In this document: in pieces, positions 16,443 through 24,092 of the stretch
Layout of the letters: each line of letters begins with the position of its first letter
Numbering within the stretch: the first letter of the stretch is position 1
Source of the DNA: Chloroflexota bacterium
GTDB lineage: Bacteria > Chloroflexota > Anaerolineae > Anaerolineales > UBA4823
Length of the DNA: 41,546 bases
NCBI GenBank assembly: GCA_012516075.1
Contig: JAAYXE010000026.1
Location: forward strand, 1 to 41,546
Direction: 5' to 3'
The notes under the pieces: generated by a model
Databases searched by the model: none
Seen by the model: only the letters and a program-made list of their open reading frames with translations
What the model was told of the DNA's origin: nothing
Position numbers and translations under genes: made by a program

Positions 16443-17147
16443 ATGAAGGTAGAAATCTGGTCGGACATTGGCTGCCCGTGGTGCTACATCGGCCGGCGTC
16501 GTTTTGAAAAAGCGCTGGCGCAGTTCCCCCACGGCGGTCAGGTCGAGGTGATCTGGCGCAGCTTCCAGCTGGACCCCAACGCGCCCGCGGAGTATCCGGG
16601 CAGCGTCAACGATATGCTGGTGGAAACCCGCGGCTACGACCGCAGAGATGTAGAATCGATGCAGGTTCAGATCACCGCGCTGGCAGCCCAGGAGGGCCTG
16701 GAGTTCCATATGGACCGCGTCCGGCCGGCCAACACACTGGACGCTCACCGGCTGCTGCACCTGGCTGCCCGGCATGGTCTGCAGGGCCAGTTGAAAGAGC
16801 GCCTGCAAAAAGCTTATTTCACCGAAGGGCTGCTGGTCAGCGATCACGAAACCCTGCTGCAGCTTGCCGTAGAGACCGGCCTCGACGCCGGCGAGGTTCA
16901 GCAGGTGCTGCAGAGCGACGCATTCAAAGCCGAAGTTCAGGCCGATGTTTCCCAGGCGCAGATGCTTGGCATTCACGGCGTGCCCTTTTTCGTACTCGCC
17001 GGGAAATATGGCATCTCGGGCGCTCAAAAGACGGAGTTGTTCATCTCAGCCCTCGATCGCGTCTGGGCTGAAACCCAGCCCCTCGTCACTCTGACGGGCG
17101 ATGAGCGGGATGCAGATGTCTGCGGCGACGAGGGTTGTGCAGTTTAA
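16443..17147 (+). CDS. DsbA-family (FrnE-like) thiol oxidoreductase
   Basis: A 234-residue cytoplasmic DsbA-like protein of the FrnE group. The thioredoxin-fold active site CPWC (Cys11-Cys14) lies in WSDIGCPWCYIGRRRFE. The family's helical insert follows, then the cis-Pro loop GIHGVPFFVLAGKYGISGAQ. A second cysteine pair near the end (VCGDEGC, Cys227 and Cys232) is also typical of FrnE proteins. There is no signal peptide. The ATG at 16443 is preceded by AAGGGAGA; a GTG at 16401 and an ATG at 16419 are in frame but lack a good ribosome site. In this operon it may protect or reduce flavoenzyme thiols or act in redox stress; this is inferred from context. Confidence 0.9.
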   Translation: MKVEIWSDIGCPWCYIGRRRFEKALAQFPHGGQVEVIWRSFQLDPNAPAEYPGSVNDMLVETRGYDRRDVESMQVQITALAAQEGLEFHMDRVRPANTLDAHRLLHLAARHGLQGQLKERLQKAYFTEGLLVSDHETLLQLAVETGLDAGEVQQVLQSDAFKAEVQADVSQAQMLGIHGVPFFVLAGKYGISGAQKTELFISALDRVWAETQPLVTLTGDERDADVCGDEGCAV

Positions 17148-17168
17148 CGAATTCAAAGGAGAGTTACG

Positions 17169-18062
17169 ATGCCTCGAATCACTGTTACAGGAGCTACCGG
17201 TCATCTTGGAACGCTGGTGATTGAAGAACTGCTCAGGAGGCGTGTGCCCCCTCAGGATCTGCGCGCCACCGTGCGCCGTGTCGAAAAAGCGGCTCACTGG
17301 CAGGAGAAAGGGATTGACGTCCGGCCGGGAGATTTCAACGATCCGGATGCGCTGAAGCATGCTTTTGCCGGAACGGAGCGCCTGCTCGTCATCTCGACCG
17401 ACGCTGTCGGGCAGCGCATCGATCAGCACCGCAACGCTGTGATGGCGGCCCGTGAGGCGGGTGTAAAGCACATCGCTTACACCAGCCTGGTCGACCAGGG
17501 GGCCGGCGAGTCCGACAGTATTCTTGCTAAGGAGCACCGCGCCACGGAAGTCATCGTCCGGGAATCGGGGATCCCCTACACCATCCTGCGCAACACCTTC
17601 TACGCTGAATACCTGCTCGCTCCGGTCGTGCAGGCGCTGGACCGGGGTGTTTGTGCGTCATCGGTCGGGGATGCAAAGATGGGCGGTGCAGCCCGCCTCG
17701 ACATGGCCGCCGCTGCCGCCGCCGTACTCATCGAGCCCGGTCATGAAAATAAAATCTACGAAATCACCTATCCGCGCGCCTGGGATTACCGTGAAGCCGT
17801 GGAGATCGTCAGCCGGGTGAGCGGCCGGCATCTGGAATACAAGCCGGTATCCCCTGAAGAACTCACCCAAATCCTGCAGGGGGCCGGCGTGCCTGCAGAA
17901 ACCGCTCGTATGATCGTTGGTATGGAAGCGCCGCTGCGTGCCGGCCACCTTTCTAAGGTCACCCCGGATCTCGAACGTATGCTCGACCGCCCGGTCACGT
18001 CTCTGGAACAAATCGCCCGTCAGATGCTGGCGGAGACACAGGTCCAAACGCCGGAACCATGA
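17169..18062 (+). CDS. NmrA/QorB-like atypical SDR NAD(P)-binding protein
   Basis: A 297-residue atypical short-chain dehydrogenase of the NmrA / NAD(P)H:quinone reductase 2 (YtfG) type. The N-terminal Rossmann motif TGATGHLG (residues 7-14) binds NAD(P), followed by RATVRR and the acidic VRPGDFNDPDAL. HIAYTSLVD and the segment IPYTILRNTFYAEYLL are typical of QorB-like proteins, which reduce quinones or act as redox-sensitive regulators. GGAG lies 8 nt before the ATG. Its last codons overlap the start of the next gene by 4 nt (ATGA), indicating translational coupling. The reductase versus regulator role cannot be decided here. Confidence 0.88.
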   Translation: MPRITVTGATGHLGTLVIEELLRRRVPPQDLRATVRRVEKAAHWQEKGIDVRPGDFNDPDALKHAFAGTERLLVISTDAVGQRIDQHRNAVMAAREAGVKHIAYTSLVDQGAGESDSILAKEHRATEVIVRESGIPYTILRNTFYAEYLLAPVVQALDRGVCASSVGDAKMGGAARLDMAAAAAAVLIEPGHENKIYEITYPRAWDYREAVEIVSRVSGRHLEYKPVSPEELTQILQGAGVPAETARMIVGMEAPLRAGHLSKVTPDLERMLDRPVTSLEQIARQMLAETQVQTPEP

Positions 18063-18895
18063 GCCTGCGAAAACCAGAACCCGTCCTGGTCGCGGATCGC
18101 TTCCCGGCGCTGCTGGAGGCTCTGCTGGACCTGCTCGAAAGCCTCTCTCCAGAAGACTGGCAGCGTCCGGTGCACGACGGCGCCTGGACGGTGAAAGATC
18201 TGGCCCAGCACCTGCTGGGGGATGAGATCAACATCCTGTCCGGCAAACGCGACCAGTACCACGAAAGTCTGGGGCCCATCGAGTCATGGGACGATCTGGT
18301 GGACTTTATCAACCGGCGTAATGCGCTCTGGGTTGAGGCCACCCGCCGCATGAGCCCGCCCCTGATCTACGAGCTGCTGCGCATCACCGGAGAACAGGCA
18401 AGCGCTTTCTTCCAGTCCCTGGATATGTTCGCTGCCGGCGGCCCCGTGGACTGGGCGGGACCCGGCCCCGCGCCGGTCTGGCTGGACGTTGCCCGCGAGT
18501 TCACCGAGCGCTGGCATCACCAGCAGCACATCCGCCAGGCGGTAGGGAAACCAGGGGCGATGGAACCGTACTTCCTGGCTCCAGTCCTGGCTGCCTTCGT
18601 ACGCGCGCTGCCGGTCGCCGTCAGTGACTTCTCTGCCCCTGTAGGCGCTGCCCTCACCCTGCACATCAGCGGTGACTCCGGCGGCGACTGGACCGTTGTG
18701 CACGAGCAGCATGGCTGGGAACTGTACGCCGGCCGGCCCGATCATCCCCATGCGCAGGTGGAACTGCCCCAGGAGATCGCCTGGCAGCTGTTCACGCGCG
18801 GCATATCACCAGAGCTTGCCCGCGGACATGCCCGCTTATCCGGTGATCTCTCCCTGGCCGGGAAAGTGCTGGAAACGGTATCGATCATCGCCTGA
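18059..18895 (+). CDS. DinB/MDMPI-type metal-binding protein (maleylpyruvate isomerase N-terminal domain family)
   Basis: A 278-residue protein. Residues about 10-165 form a four-helix bundle of the DinB / mycothiol-dependent maleylpyruvate isomerase type: HDGAWTVKDLAQHLLGDE near the start and FTERWHHQQHIRQAVG near residue 150 supply the histidines expected to bind a metal. A C-terminal domain (about 190-278) resembles the SCP2-like or MDMPI C-terminal half (WELYAGRPDHPHAQVELPQEIAWQLFTRG is split across it). Members of the family act in thiol-dependent isomerisation or detoxification, but most are uncharacterised. It is the last gene of the operon and ends 18 bp before a terminator. Confidence 0.8.
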   Translation: MSLRKPEPVLVADRFPALLEALLDLLESLSPEDWQRPVHDGAWTVKDLAQHLLGDEINILSGKRDQYHESLGPIESWDDLVDFINRRNALWVEATRRMSPPLIYELLRITGEQASAFFQSLDMFAAGGPVDWAGPGPAPVWLDVAREFTERWHHQQHIRQAVGKPGAMEPYFLAPVLAAFVRALPVAVSDFSAPVGAALTLHISGDSGGDWTVVHEQHGWELYAGRPDHPHAQVELPQEIAWQLFTRGISPELARGHARLSGDLSLAGKVLETVSIIA

Positions 18896-18913
18896 GCGAG
18901 ATCCGTAATAAAA

Positions 18914-18951
18914 AGATGCCGGCATACAGGCTGATCCGCATGCCGGCATCT
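18914..18951. terminator. Bidirectional terminator between convergent genes
   Basis: Arms AGATGCCGGCAT (18914-18925) and ATGCCGGCATCT (18940-18951) are perfect. AAAA precedes and TGTTTTA follows, so it can act on both the redox operon and the convergent PNPOx-like gene. Confidence 0.85.
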
Positions 18952-18967
18952 GCTGTTTTATCGCTGC

Positions 18968-19468
18968 TCAATCATTAGCTGCTTCAGCGCGCCAGTGCTG
19001 CACCCTGGCGCCGTTCTCCGTGTAGACCTTCATATAAGCAAACTCCACCGACAGCACGAACAGGATATATTGCTCCTGGGGTTCATAGGGGGCAGCACGC
19101 TCAGCCTGCTTCCTCAGCGCAGGGTCCAGTACCCGGCGGGCGCGCCCGCGCAGGTAGAACTCGCCTTCCCCGCCGTCCATGTTCGCCACCGCGCAGTGCA
19201 GGCTGTAGCGCCCGTCGCGCTCCAGATCCCTGCCCTTGGGCGAGGTCGGTTCCATAAACAAAAACAGATTTTCACCGATGATCGGTGTCACCGGGTGCAC
19301 GCGTGGGCTGCCGTCTGGCCGCACGGTACCCAGGTAGGCGACACCGCTGCTGAAGCGCTCTCTCCCAAAAGCGGCCAGCTCCGGTGCCAGACGGGCAAAT
19401 GCTGCCCAGCTCAAACCCGGACCGGTTATTTCTGTGGTATTGGGGCTGCCGGTTTCGACAGTACTCAT
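18968..19468 (-). CDS. Pyridoxamine 5'-phosphate oxidase-like flavin-binding protein
   Basis: A 166-residue split-barrel protein of the PNPOx-like superfamily, whose members bind FMN, F420 or heme. AYLGTVRPDGSPRVHPVTPIIGE, LFLFMEPTSPKGRDLERDGRYSLHC and the later GEFYLRGRARRV form the barrel. The start at 19468 is clear because GGAGGTGA precedes it; the in-frame extension to 19540 runs into the upstream gene. It lies 16 nt after the DUF4242 gene on the same strand, so they form an operon with the STAND regulator. It may be an F420- or FMN-dependent reductase; the cofactor is not determinable here. Confidence 0.88.
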   Translation of the reverse strand: MSTVETGSPNTTEITGPGLSWAAFARLAPELAAFGRERFSSGVAYLGTVRPDGSPRVHPVTPIIGENLFLFMEPTSPKGRDLERDGRYSLHCAVANMDGGEGEFYLRGRARRVLDPALRKQAERAAPYEPQEQYILFVLSVEFAYMKVYTENGARVQHWRAEAAND

Positions 19469-19484
19469 CCGTTTCACCTCCGCA

Positions 19485-19751
19485 TTAATTTTCGTTATCC
19501 TGATCTCCTTCGGTAACCTCGATAATTTCATCCGCCACATTTCCGTGTGCCTCCCGGTGTACGGCTTCGGCAGCTTCCTTGTTCGGTGCCTCCACCAGGC
19601 AGAACACGCGCTCGCTGCTCAGGTCATACCAGTATTTGAGATAGCGCACCCCGTAGCGGTCCTGTATCTCCAGATCTTTGAGATGCAGTTCATGCAGCTT
19701 CTCGGCGGTTATTCCCTTTATTTTCGAATGGATATCCAGGTAGAGCGGCAT
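19485..19751 (-). CDS. DUF4242 small protein (SCO4226-like)
   Basis: An 88-residue ferredoxin-like alpha/beta protein of DUF4242. The pattern MPLYLDIHSKIKG, then YWYDLSSERVFCLVEAPNKEAAEAVHREAHG, is characteristic. The family includes Streptomyces SCO4226, described as nickel-binding; metal binding here is only an inference, with His and Cys residues available. AAGGAGG lies just before the ATG. Family members often sit beside LuxR/STAND regulators and the gene here follows one by 47 nt. Confidence 0.85.
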   Translation of the reverse strand: MPLYLDIHSKIKGITAEKLHELHLKDLEIQDRYGVRYLKYWYDLSSERVFCLVEAPNKEAAEAVHREAHGNVADEIIEVTEGDQDNEN

Positions 19752-19798
19752 CTGGCGCCTCCTTTTTCACTAAACAGCCCGCTGTCCACACCAGCATC

Positions 19799-22039
19799 TC
19801 AGGTCCGGGCAAGCCCCTCCCCCCGGCTGCGTCCAAAACCGATAAAGCTCCTGCCCCCCAGCATGCGATCACTGACCTGCAGAGCTCTGCGCCAGTACTT
19901 TCCGGCCTCCGCATAGTCTTCTTCCAGAGCCGCCACAAAACCAAGCTGCCAGTACGCGGTCTGGATCGAGTAGCGAAAGTCAATTTCCTCCGCCGCCCGC
20001 AGGCCGCGCCGGATCCAGCTTCGGGCGGCATCATAGTCCTGCCGGGCAATCGTCAGATATCCGAATACTTCGATGCAGACCACGCTCGCCGACCAGTGAT
20101 CGCCGTTCTCCTCGAATGCCGCCAGCGCCTGGCCGGCCAACCGCTCGGCTTCTGCATACTGCCCTGCTTCAACCGCCTGAACGGCCAGGAACTGCCGGGC
20201 CTTCGCAATCGCCCACTGATCCCCGATCTCCAGCGCAGTCTGCAGGCATTCCCCGGCAGCCTGATGGGATACCGTCTCTTCTTCGGCCAGGTGACTGGCG
20301 GTCAAAAACAGGCTGATCAGGGGGATCAACAGCATCTCCCCCGTTTGCCCGAGGTCTTTCAGGCGCTGTACCCCTTCTCTGGCGAGCGCAAAACCTCGCT
20401 GCGGACCGGCGCCAATGGTGTTGTACATGCCGTGGGCTTCCCACCATTTCGGCAGGTGATGATTCTCTCGCTTACCTTCATAATCTTCGACCGGCATGAT
20501 AAACATACCCTGCGCGGCCTGCAGCCATCCCAGCCAGGCCTGCGCTTCAGCCCCTTCCGCGCTGCGCATTACCCGGGCGGCCTGACCGAACAGTTCCATT
20601 CCCGCCGGATACCAGCCGCGAATATCATACAGCACCCAGAAGCTGTGTAAAAACCGCCTGATCTGGCCTACATCGCCTGCGGCGATCCAGTAGCGCCAGG
20701 CAGCGCGCACGTTTTCCAGGTCGGCTTCCATCTCCTGCAGGGCCTGCTTCTGACGCCGGTCCTTCACCCACGGCCAGCGCTCTTCCATGAAAGCCGCGAA
20801 ATACAGCGCGTGCCGGCGAAGGGCATCGGACGCCCGTCCGGACTGTTCCAGCTTTTCTGCGGCATAAGAGCGCAGCAGCCCGTGCATGACATACCGCCCG
20901 CTGTGCGGGTTATGCCTCACCAGCGATTTATAGACCAGTGCCTGCAGGGTGCGCAGGTCGACCCCGGCAGCGGCTGCGGCGGCCTCACGGCTGAACCCGT
21001 CGTGAAAGACCGAAAGCTGCTGGAAGGCTGTTTTCTGTCCTTCTTCCAGCCGTTCCCAGGAACGGTCGAACGCCGCCCGGATGCTGCGCTGGCTGGCCGG
21101 CACATCTTTGCGCTCTGCTGCCAGGAAATCGATGTTCGCTTCAATCTCAGCCGCGATCTCATCCAGCCTCAACGTGTCCACCCAGGTGGCAGCAAGCTCG
21201 ATCCCCAGGGGCAGCCCGTCAACCAGCTGGCAGATGCGCTGCACATGCTGCAGGTCATCCTCCGTAAAGGCAGCGTCGGGGATCACGGACTGCGCCCGTT
21301 CGATGAACAGCTCGGCCGCATCAGATCTGGGACCCTGATCTTCGAAACCCAGGCCGCCCAGCGTATAGCTAACCTCACCGTACAGGTTCAGGCGCTCGCG
21401 CGAGGTCACCAGGATCTTCACCCGGGGAGCAGCCCTGAGGATTTCCGTCAGCACGCTGGCTCCGGCGATCAGGTGATCGAAGTTATCCAGCACGAGCAGG
21501 TAGGACTTCTGGCGCAAATATCCGAGCAGCTGGTCCACCGGTTCGGCCTGGGCATCAAATGGAAAACCCAGGTGTTCGGCCGTGGCCCACAGGATCTGGT
21601 CCACATCTTCTACTGCCGCCAGCGGAATGAAGTAAACGCCATCGCGAAAAGCGGCTGCGTCCGGGCGCGCGATCTGCAGTGCAAGGCGCGTTTTCCCGGC
21701 GCCTGGCGGGCCTGCCAGGGTCACCAGGCGGTTTTTCCGCAGCTGTAGCCCGACTTCTTCTTTTTCCCTGCTGCGCCCCACAAAGCGATTAATTTCCAGA
21801 GGAAGGTTCCGGGTAGCTGCCGCATCGCTGTGTTCAGGAGGCTGTTTGTGGTGAAGGTCGCGGGAGCGCGCGATGGCCTGCGAACGGCTGCTGACCCCCA
21901 GCTTGCTGTAGATCTGGCGGTTGTACCATTTGACAGTATTCAGGCTGAGATAAAGCTCATCGGCGATCTGCCGGTCTGTCAGTCCGTTGGCCAGGCGCTC
22001 CAGTATTTCTAGTTCCCGTCCGGTCAGTTCATCGACCAC
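19799..22039 (-). CDS. LuxR-HTH / NB-ARC STAND / TPR transcriptional regulator
   Basis: A 746-residue regulator with the order reversed from MalT-type proteins: the LuxR/FixJ HTH is at the N-terminus (residues 1-60: LTGRELEILERLANGLTDRQ, then NTVKWYNRQIYSKLGVSSR). An NB-ARC-type ATPase follows, with Walker A GPPGAGKT (110-117), Walker B YLLVLDNFDHL (about 178-188), TSRERL sensor and GLPLGIELAA. The C-terminal half is helical with TPR-like repeats for inducer or partner binding. It starts with GTG at 22039 after a G-rich ribosome site; no in-frame ATG lies nearby upstream. It is probably the activator of its own operon (DUF4242, PNPOx-like) or of the divergent FAD oxidoreductase 168 bp away. 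Confidence 0.9.
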   Translation of the reverse strand: MVDELTGRELEILERLANGLTDRQIADELYLSLNTVKWYNRQIYSKLGVSSRSQAIARSRDLHHKQPPEHSDAAATRNLPLEINRFVGRSREKEEVGLQLRKNRLVTLAGPPGAGKTRLALQIARPDAAAFRDGVYFIPLAAVEDVDQILWATAEHLGFPFDAQAEPVDQLLGYLRQKSYLLVLDNFDHLIAGASVLTEILRAAPRVKILVTSRERLNLYGEVSYTLGGLGFEDQGPRSDAAELFIERAQSVIPDAAFTEDDLQHVQRICQLVDGLPLGIELAATWVDTLRLDEIAAEIEANIDFLAAERKDVPASQRSIRAAFDRSWERLEEGQKTAFQQLSVFHDGFSREAAAAAAGVDLRTLQALVYKSLVRHNPHSGRYVMHGLLRSYAAEKLEQSGRASDALRRHALYFAAFMEERWPWVKDRRQKQALQEMEADLENVRAAWRYWIAAGDVGQIRRFLHSFWVLYDIRGWYPAGMELFGQAARVMRSAEGAEAQAWLGWLQAAQGMFIMPVEDYEGKRENHHLPKWWEAHGMYNTIGAGPQRGFALAREGVQRLKDLGQTGEMLLIPLISLFLTASHLAEEETVSHQAAGECLQTALEIGDQWAIAKARQFLAVQAVEAGQYAEAERLAGQALAAFEENGDHWSASVVCIEVFGYLTIARQDYDAARSWIRRGLRAAEEIDFRYSIQTAYWQLGFVAALEEDYAEAGKYWRRALQVSDRMLGGRSFIGFGRSRGEGLART

Positions 22040-22207
22040 GATCCCCCTGCCTGTCCATACCCATCTCCCCCGCTGACAGCCATGTAATCAAGGGTAAGAT
22101 CCATTCCTGCCACCATTCTTTTGAGTGGAGACAACTGCCTGAGCGCATTATACACTAACTATATCGGATCAGTCGCGGGTACTCAAATGACAGGTGGAGG
22201 AAGCACA

Positions 22208-23593
22208 ATGTTAACCGTAAATCAGCAGTCGATTGATGCGCTCAGAATGCAGGTTAAAGGGCCCATCATCGGGCCGCAGGACGCTGAGTATGAACAGGCG
22301 CGCCGGGTCTACAACGCCATGATCGACCGCCGGCCCGCCCTGATCGCCCGCGCCCTGGACGACCAGGACGTGGCTGCACTGGTGAACTTTGCCCGGGAAA
22401 ATAAAATAGAGCTGGCAGTGCGCGGCGGAGGTCACCACGGCGCCGGGCTGGGTGTTTGGGACGACGCCCTGGTCATTGACCTGTCGCTGATGCGCCGCAT
22501 CGATGTCGACCCACGGGCGCGCACCGTCTGGGTACAGGGAGGCTGCACGCTGGGGGATATCGACCAGGCTACCCATCCGTACGGCCTGGCAGTTCCCACC
22601 GGGATCAATTCCACAACCGGCATCGGCGGCCTCGCACTCGGCGGCGGCTTCGGCCACCTGACGCGCAAATACGGTCTCACCATCGACAATGTGCTCGCCG
22701 TTGAGATGGTGCTCGCCGACGGCACCCGGGTCAAGGCCAGCGAGGCCCAGAACCGCGACCTGTACTGGGCCGTGCGCGGCGGGGGCGGTAATTTCGGGGT
22801 TGTCACGCGCTTTCAGTTCCGCCTCCACCCGGCCGGCACCGTGATCGCCGGGCCGACCATCTGGCCGCTGGAGAAAACCTCACAGGTCATGCATTTTTAC
22901 CGCCAGATGATGGATCAGGCCCCCGAAGATCTGAACGGGATCCTGATCATGCACACCATTCCGCCCGCACCTCCCTTCCCCGAACATCTGCACCTGCAGA
23001 AGGTCTGTGGGATCGTCTGGTGCTACACCGGACCGGCGAAACAGGCGGATCAGGTATTGGATCCCATCCGCAGTTACGAATCTCCTGCATTCGTCGGGGT
23101 TACATCCATGCCCTTCCCTGTTTTACAGGCTGCTACGGATGCCCTGTATCCGCCCGGCCTGCAGTGGTACTGGCGCTCCGACTTCTTCGATGAACTGAGC
23201 GACGCGGCGGTTGAGCAGTTCGCGCAGCTCGCTCCCACCCTGCCCACGCCGCATTCCCGCATCCTGCTTTTCCCTATCAACGGGGCTGCCGCTCGCGTGG
23301 GCAGCGCAGATACCCCCTTCGCCTACCGCCATGCCCGGTTTTCTCAGGTCATTGTGGGTGTGGATCCCGACCCCCTGCAGGCGGAACGGATTTCCTCCTG
23401 GGCAGCTCAGACCTGGGAAGCCCTGCATCCTCACTCCTCCGGTGGTGCTTACGTGAACTTCATGATGAGCGAAGGGGAGGCGCGCATTCGTGCCAGCTAC
23501 GGAGCCAATTATGCCCGCCTGTCCCAAATAAAAGCCCGCTATGATCCCGACAACCTGTTTCATTTGAACCAGAACATCCCCCCTGCCCGCTGA
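22208..23593 (+). CDS. BBE-type FAD-binding oxidoreductase
   Basis: A 461-residue flavoprotein of the PCMH/berberine-bridge family, related to 6-hydroxy-nicotine oxidases and sugar or antibiotic oxidases. Start ATG 22208 has GGAGGAAG upstream; upstream in-frame starts lack a ribosome site. The FAD domain contains VRGGGHHGAGLGVWDDALV, where His76 is the expected covalent FAD ligand. The second (Cys) attachment site is absent: the segment is TGINSTTGIGGLALGGGFG. The BBE end YDPDNLFHLNQNIPP is conserved. There is no signal peptide. It is divergent from the STAND regulator and shares a family with the genes at 13132 and 30859. Substrate unknown. Confidence 0.9.
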   Translation: MLTVNQQSIDALRMQVKGPIIGPQDAEYEQARRVYNAMIDRRPALIARALDDQDVAALVNFARENKIELAVRGGGHHGAGLGVWDDALVIDLSLMRRIDVDPRARTVWVQGGCTLGDIDQATHPYGLAVPTGINSTTGIGGLALGGGFGHLTRKYGLTIDNVLAVEMVLADGTRVKASEAQNRDLYWAVRGGGGNFGVVTRFQFRLHPAGTVIAGPTIWPLEKTSQVMHFYRQMMDQAPEDLNGILIMHTIPPAPPFPEHLHLQKVCGIVWCYTGPAKQADQVLDPIRSYESPAFVGVTSMPFPVLQAATDALYPPGLQWYWRSDFFDELSDAAVEQFAQLAPTLPTPHSRILLFPINGAAARVGSADTPFAYRHARFSQVIVGVDPDPLQAERISSWAAQTWEALHPHSSGGAYVNFMMSEGEARIRASYGANYARLSQIKARYDPDNLFHLNQNIPPAR

Positions 23594-24092
23594 CACTTAC
23601 CGCCTGTCGTTCACCACCTTCATGAGTAGTTCGTTATCAAATTGGGGTTGAAACCCACCTTTCTACCAGCTGCCTCCCGAATCGATTTCCAGGCATCCGG
23701 AGCGGTATACAGCATACTCAGCCTGCGAGCGCCAGCGAGCAGGCGCAGTCGAAGCACGCCTGGTTGTGGGTCAGGCTGCCCGCAGGCATGCGAAGCGGCC
23801 TGCGGGTGTAACCCCGTGTCGTCATTCTCCATGGCGCACCGCTAAAAACTGGAATGGAATCCATTATCCCAATTTAAAAACCTGCCCCTGTAAGAACTGT
23901 ACCAACCCACTGCCGGCAATATCGCTTTGAATAATCACAACGGCGCAGAAAAACTCTGCGCCGATTCTGGCTGTCTGTACAGCCAGCGGAATCCCTCCAA
24001 ACGCAGCCGCCTTCCGGTGCAACCAGATGGCTTTATGTACGTAGATCAAATTGGATTTTATCTCTCCGAATACCTGCTTTCGTATCAGGGGA
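23594..24092. other. Gene-free region with a hairpin
   Basis: About 500 bp without a supportable gene. It contains a hairpin with arms CCCGCAGGC (23779-23787) and GCCTGCGGG (23798-23806), and the string GGCGCAGTCGAAG (23742-23754), the reverse complement of 3121-3133 downstream of the GH53 pair. Short frames here look like translations of a repeat rather than genes. Confidence 0.5.

Noticed and set aside
23620..23832. A 70-codon minus-strand frame
   Set aside because: It translates a hairpin/repeat region, has no ribosome site and low-complexity content.
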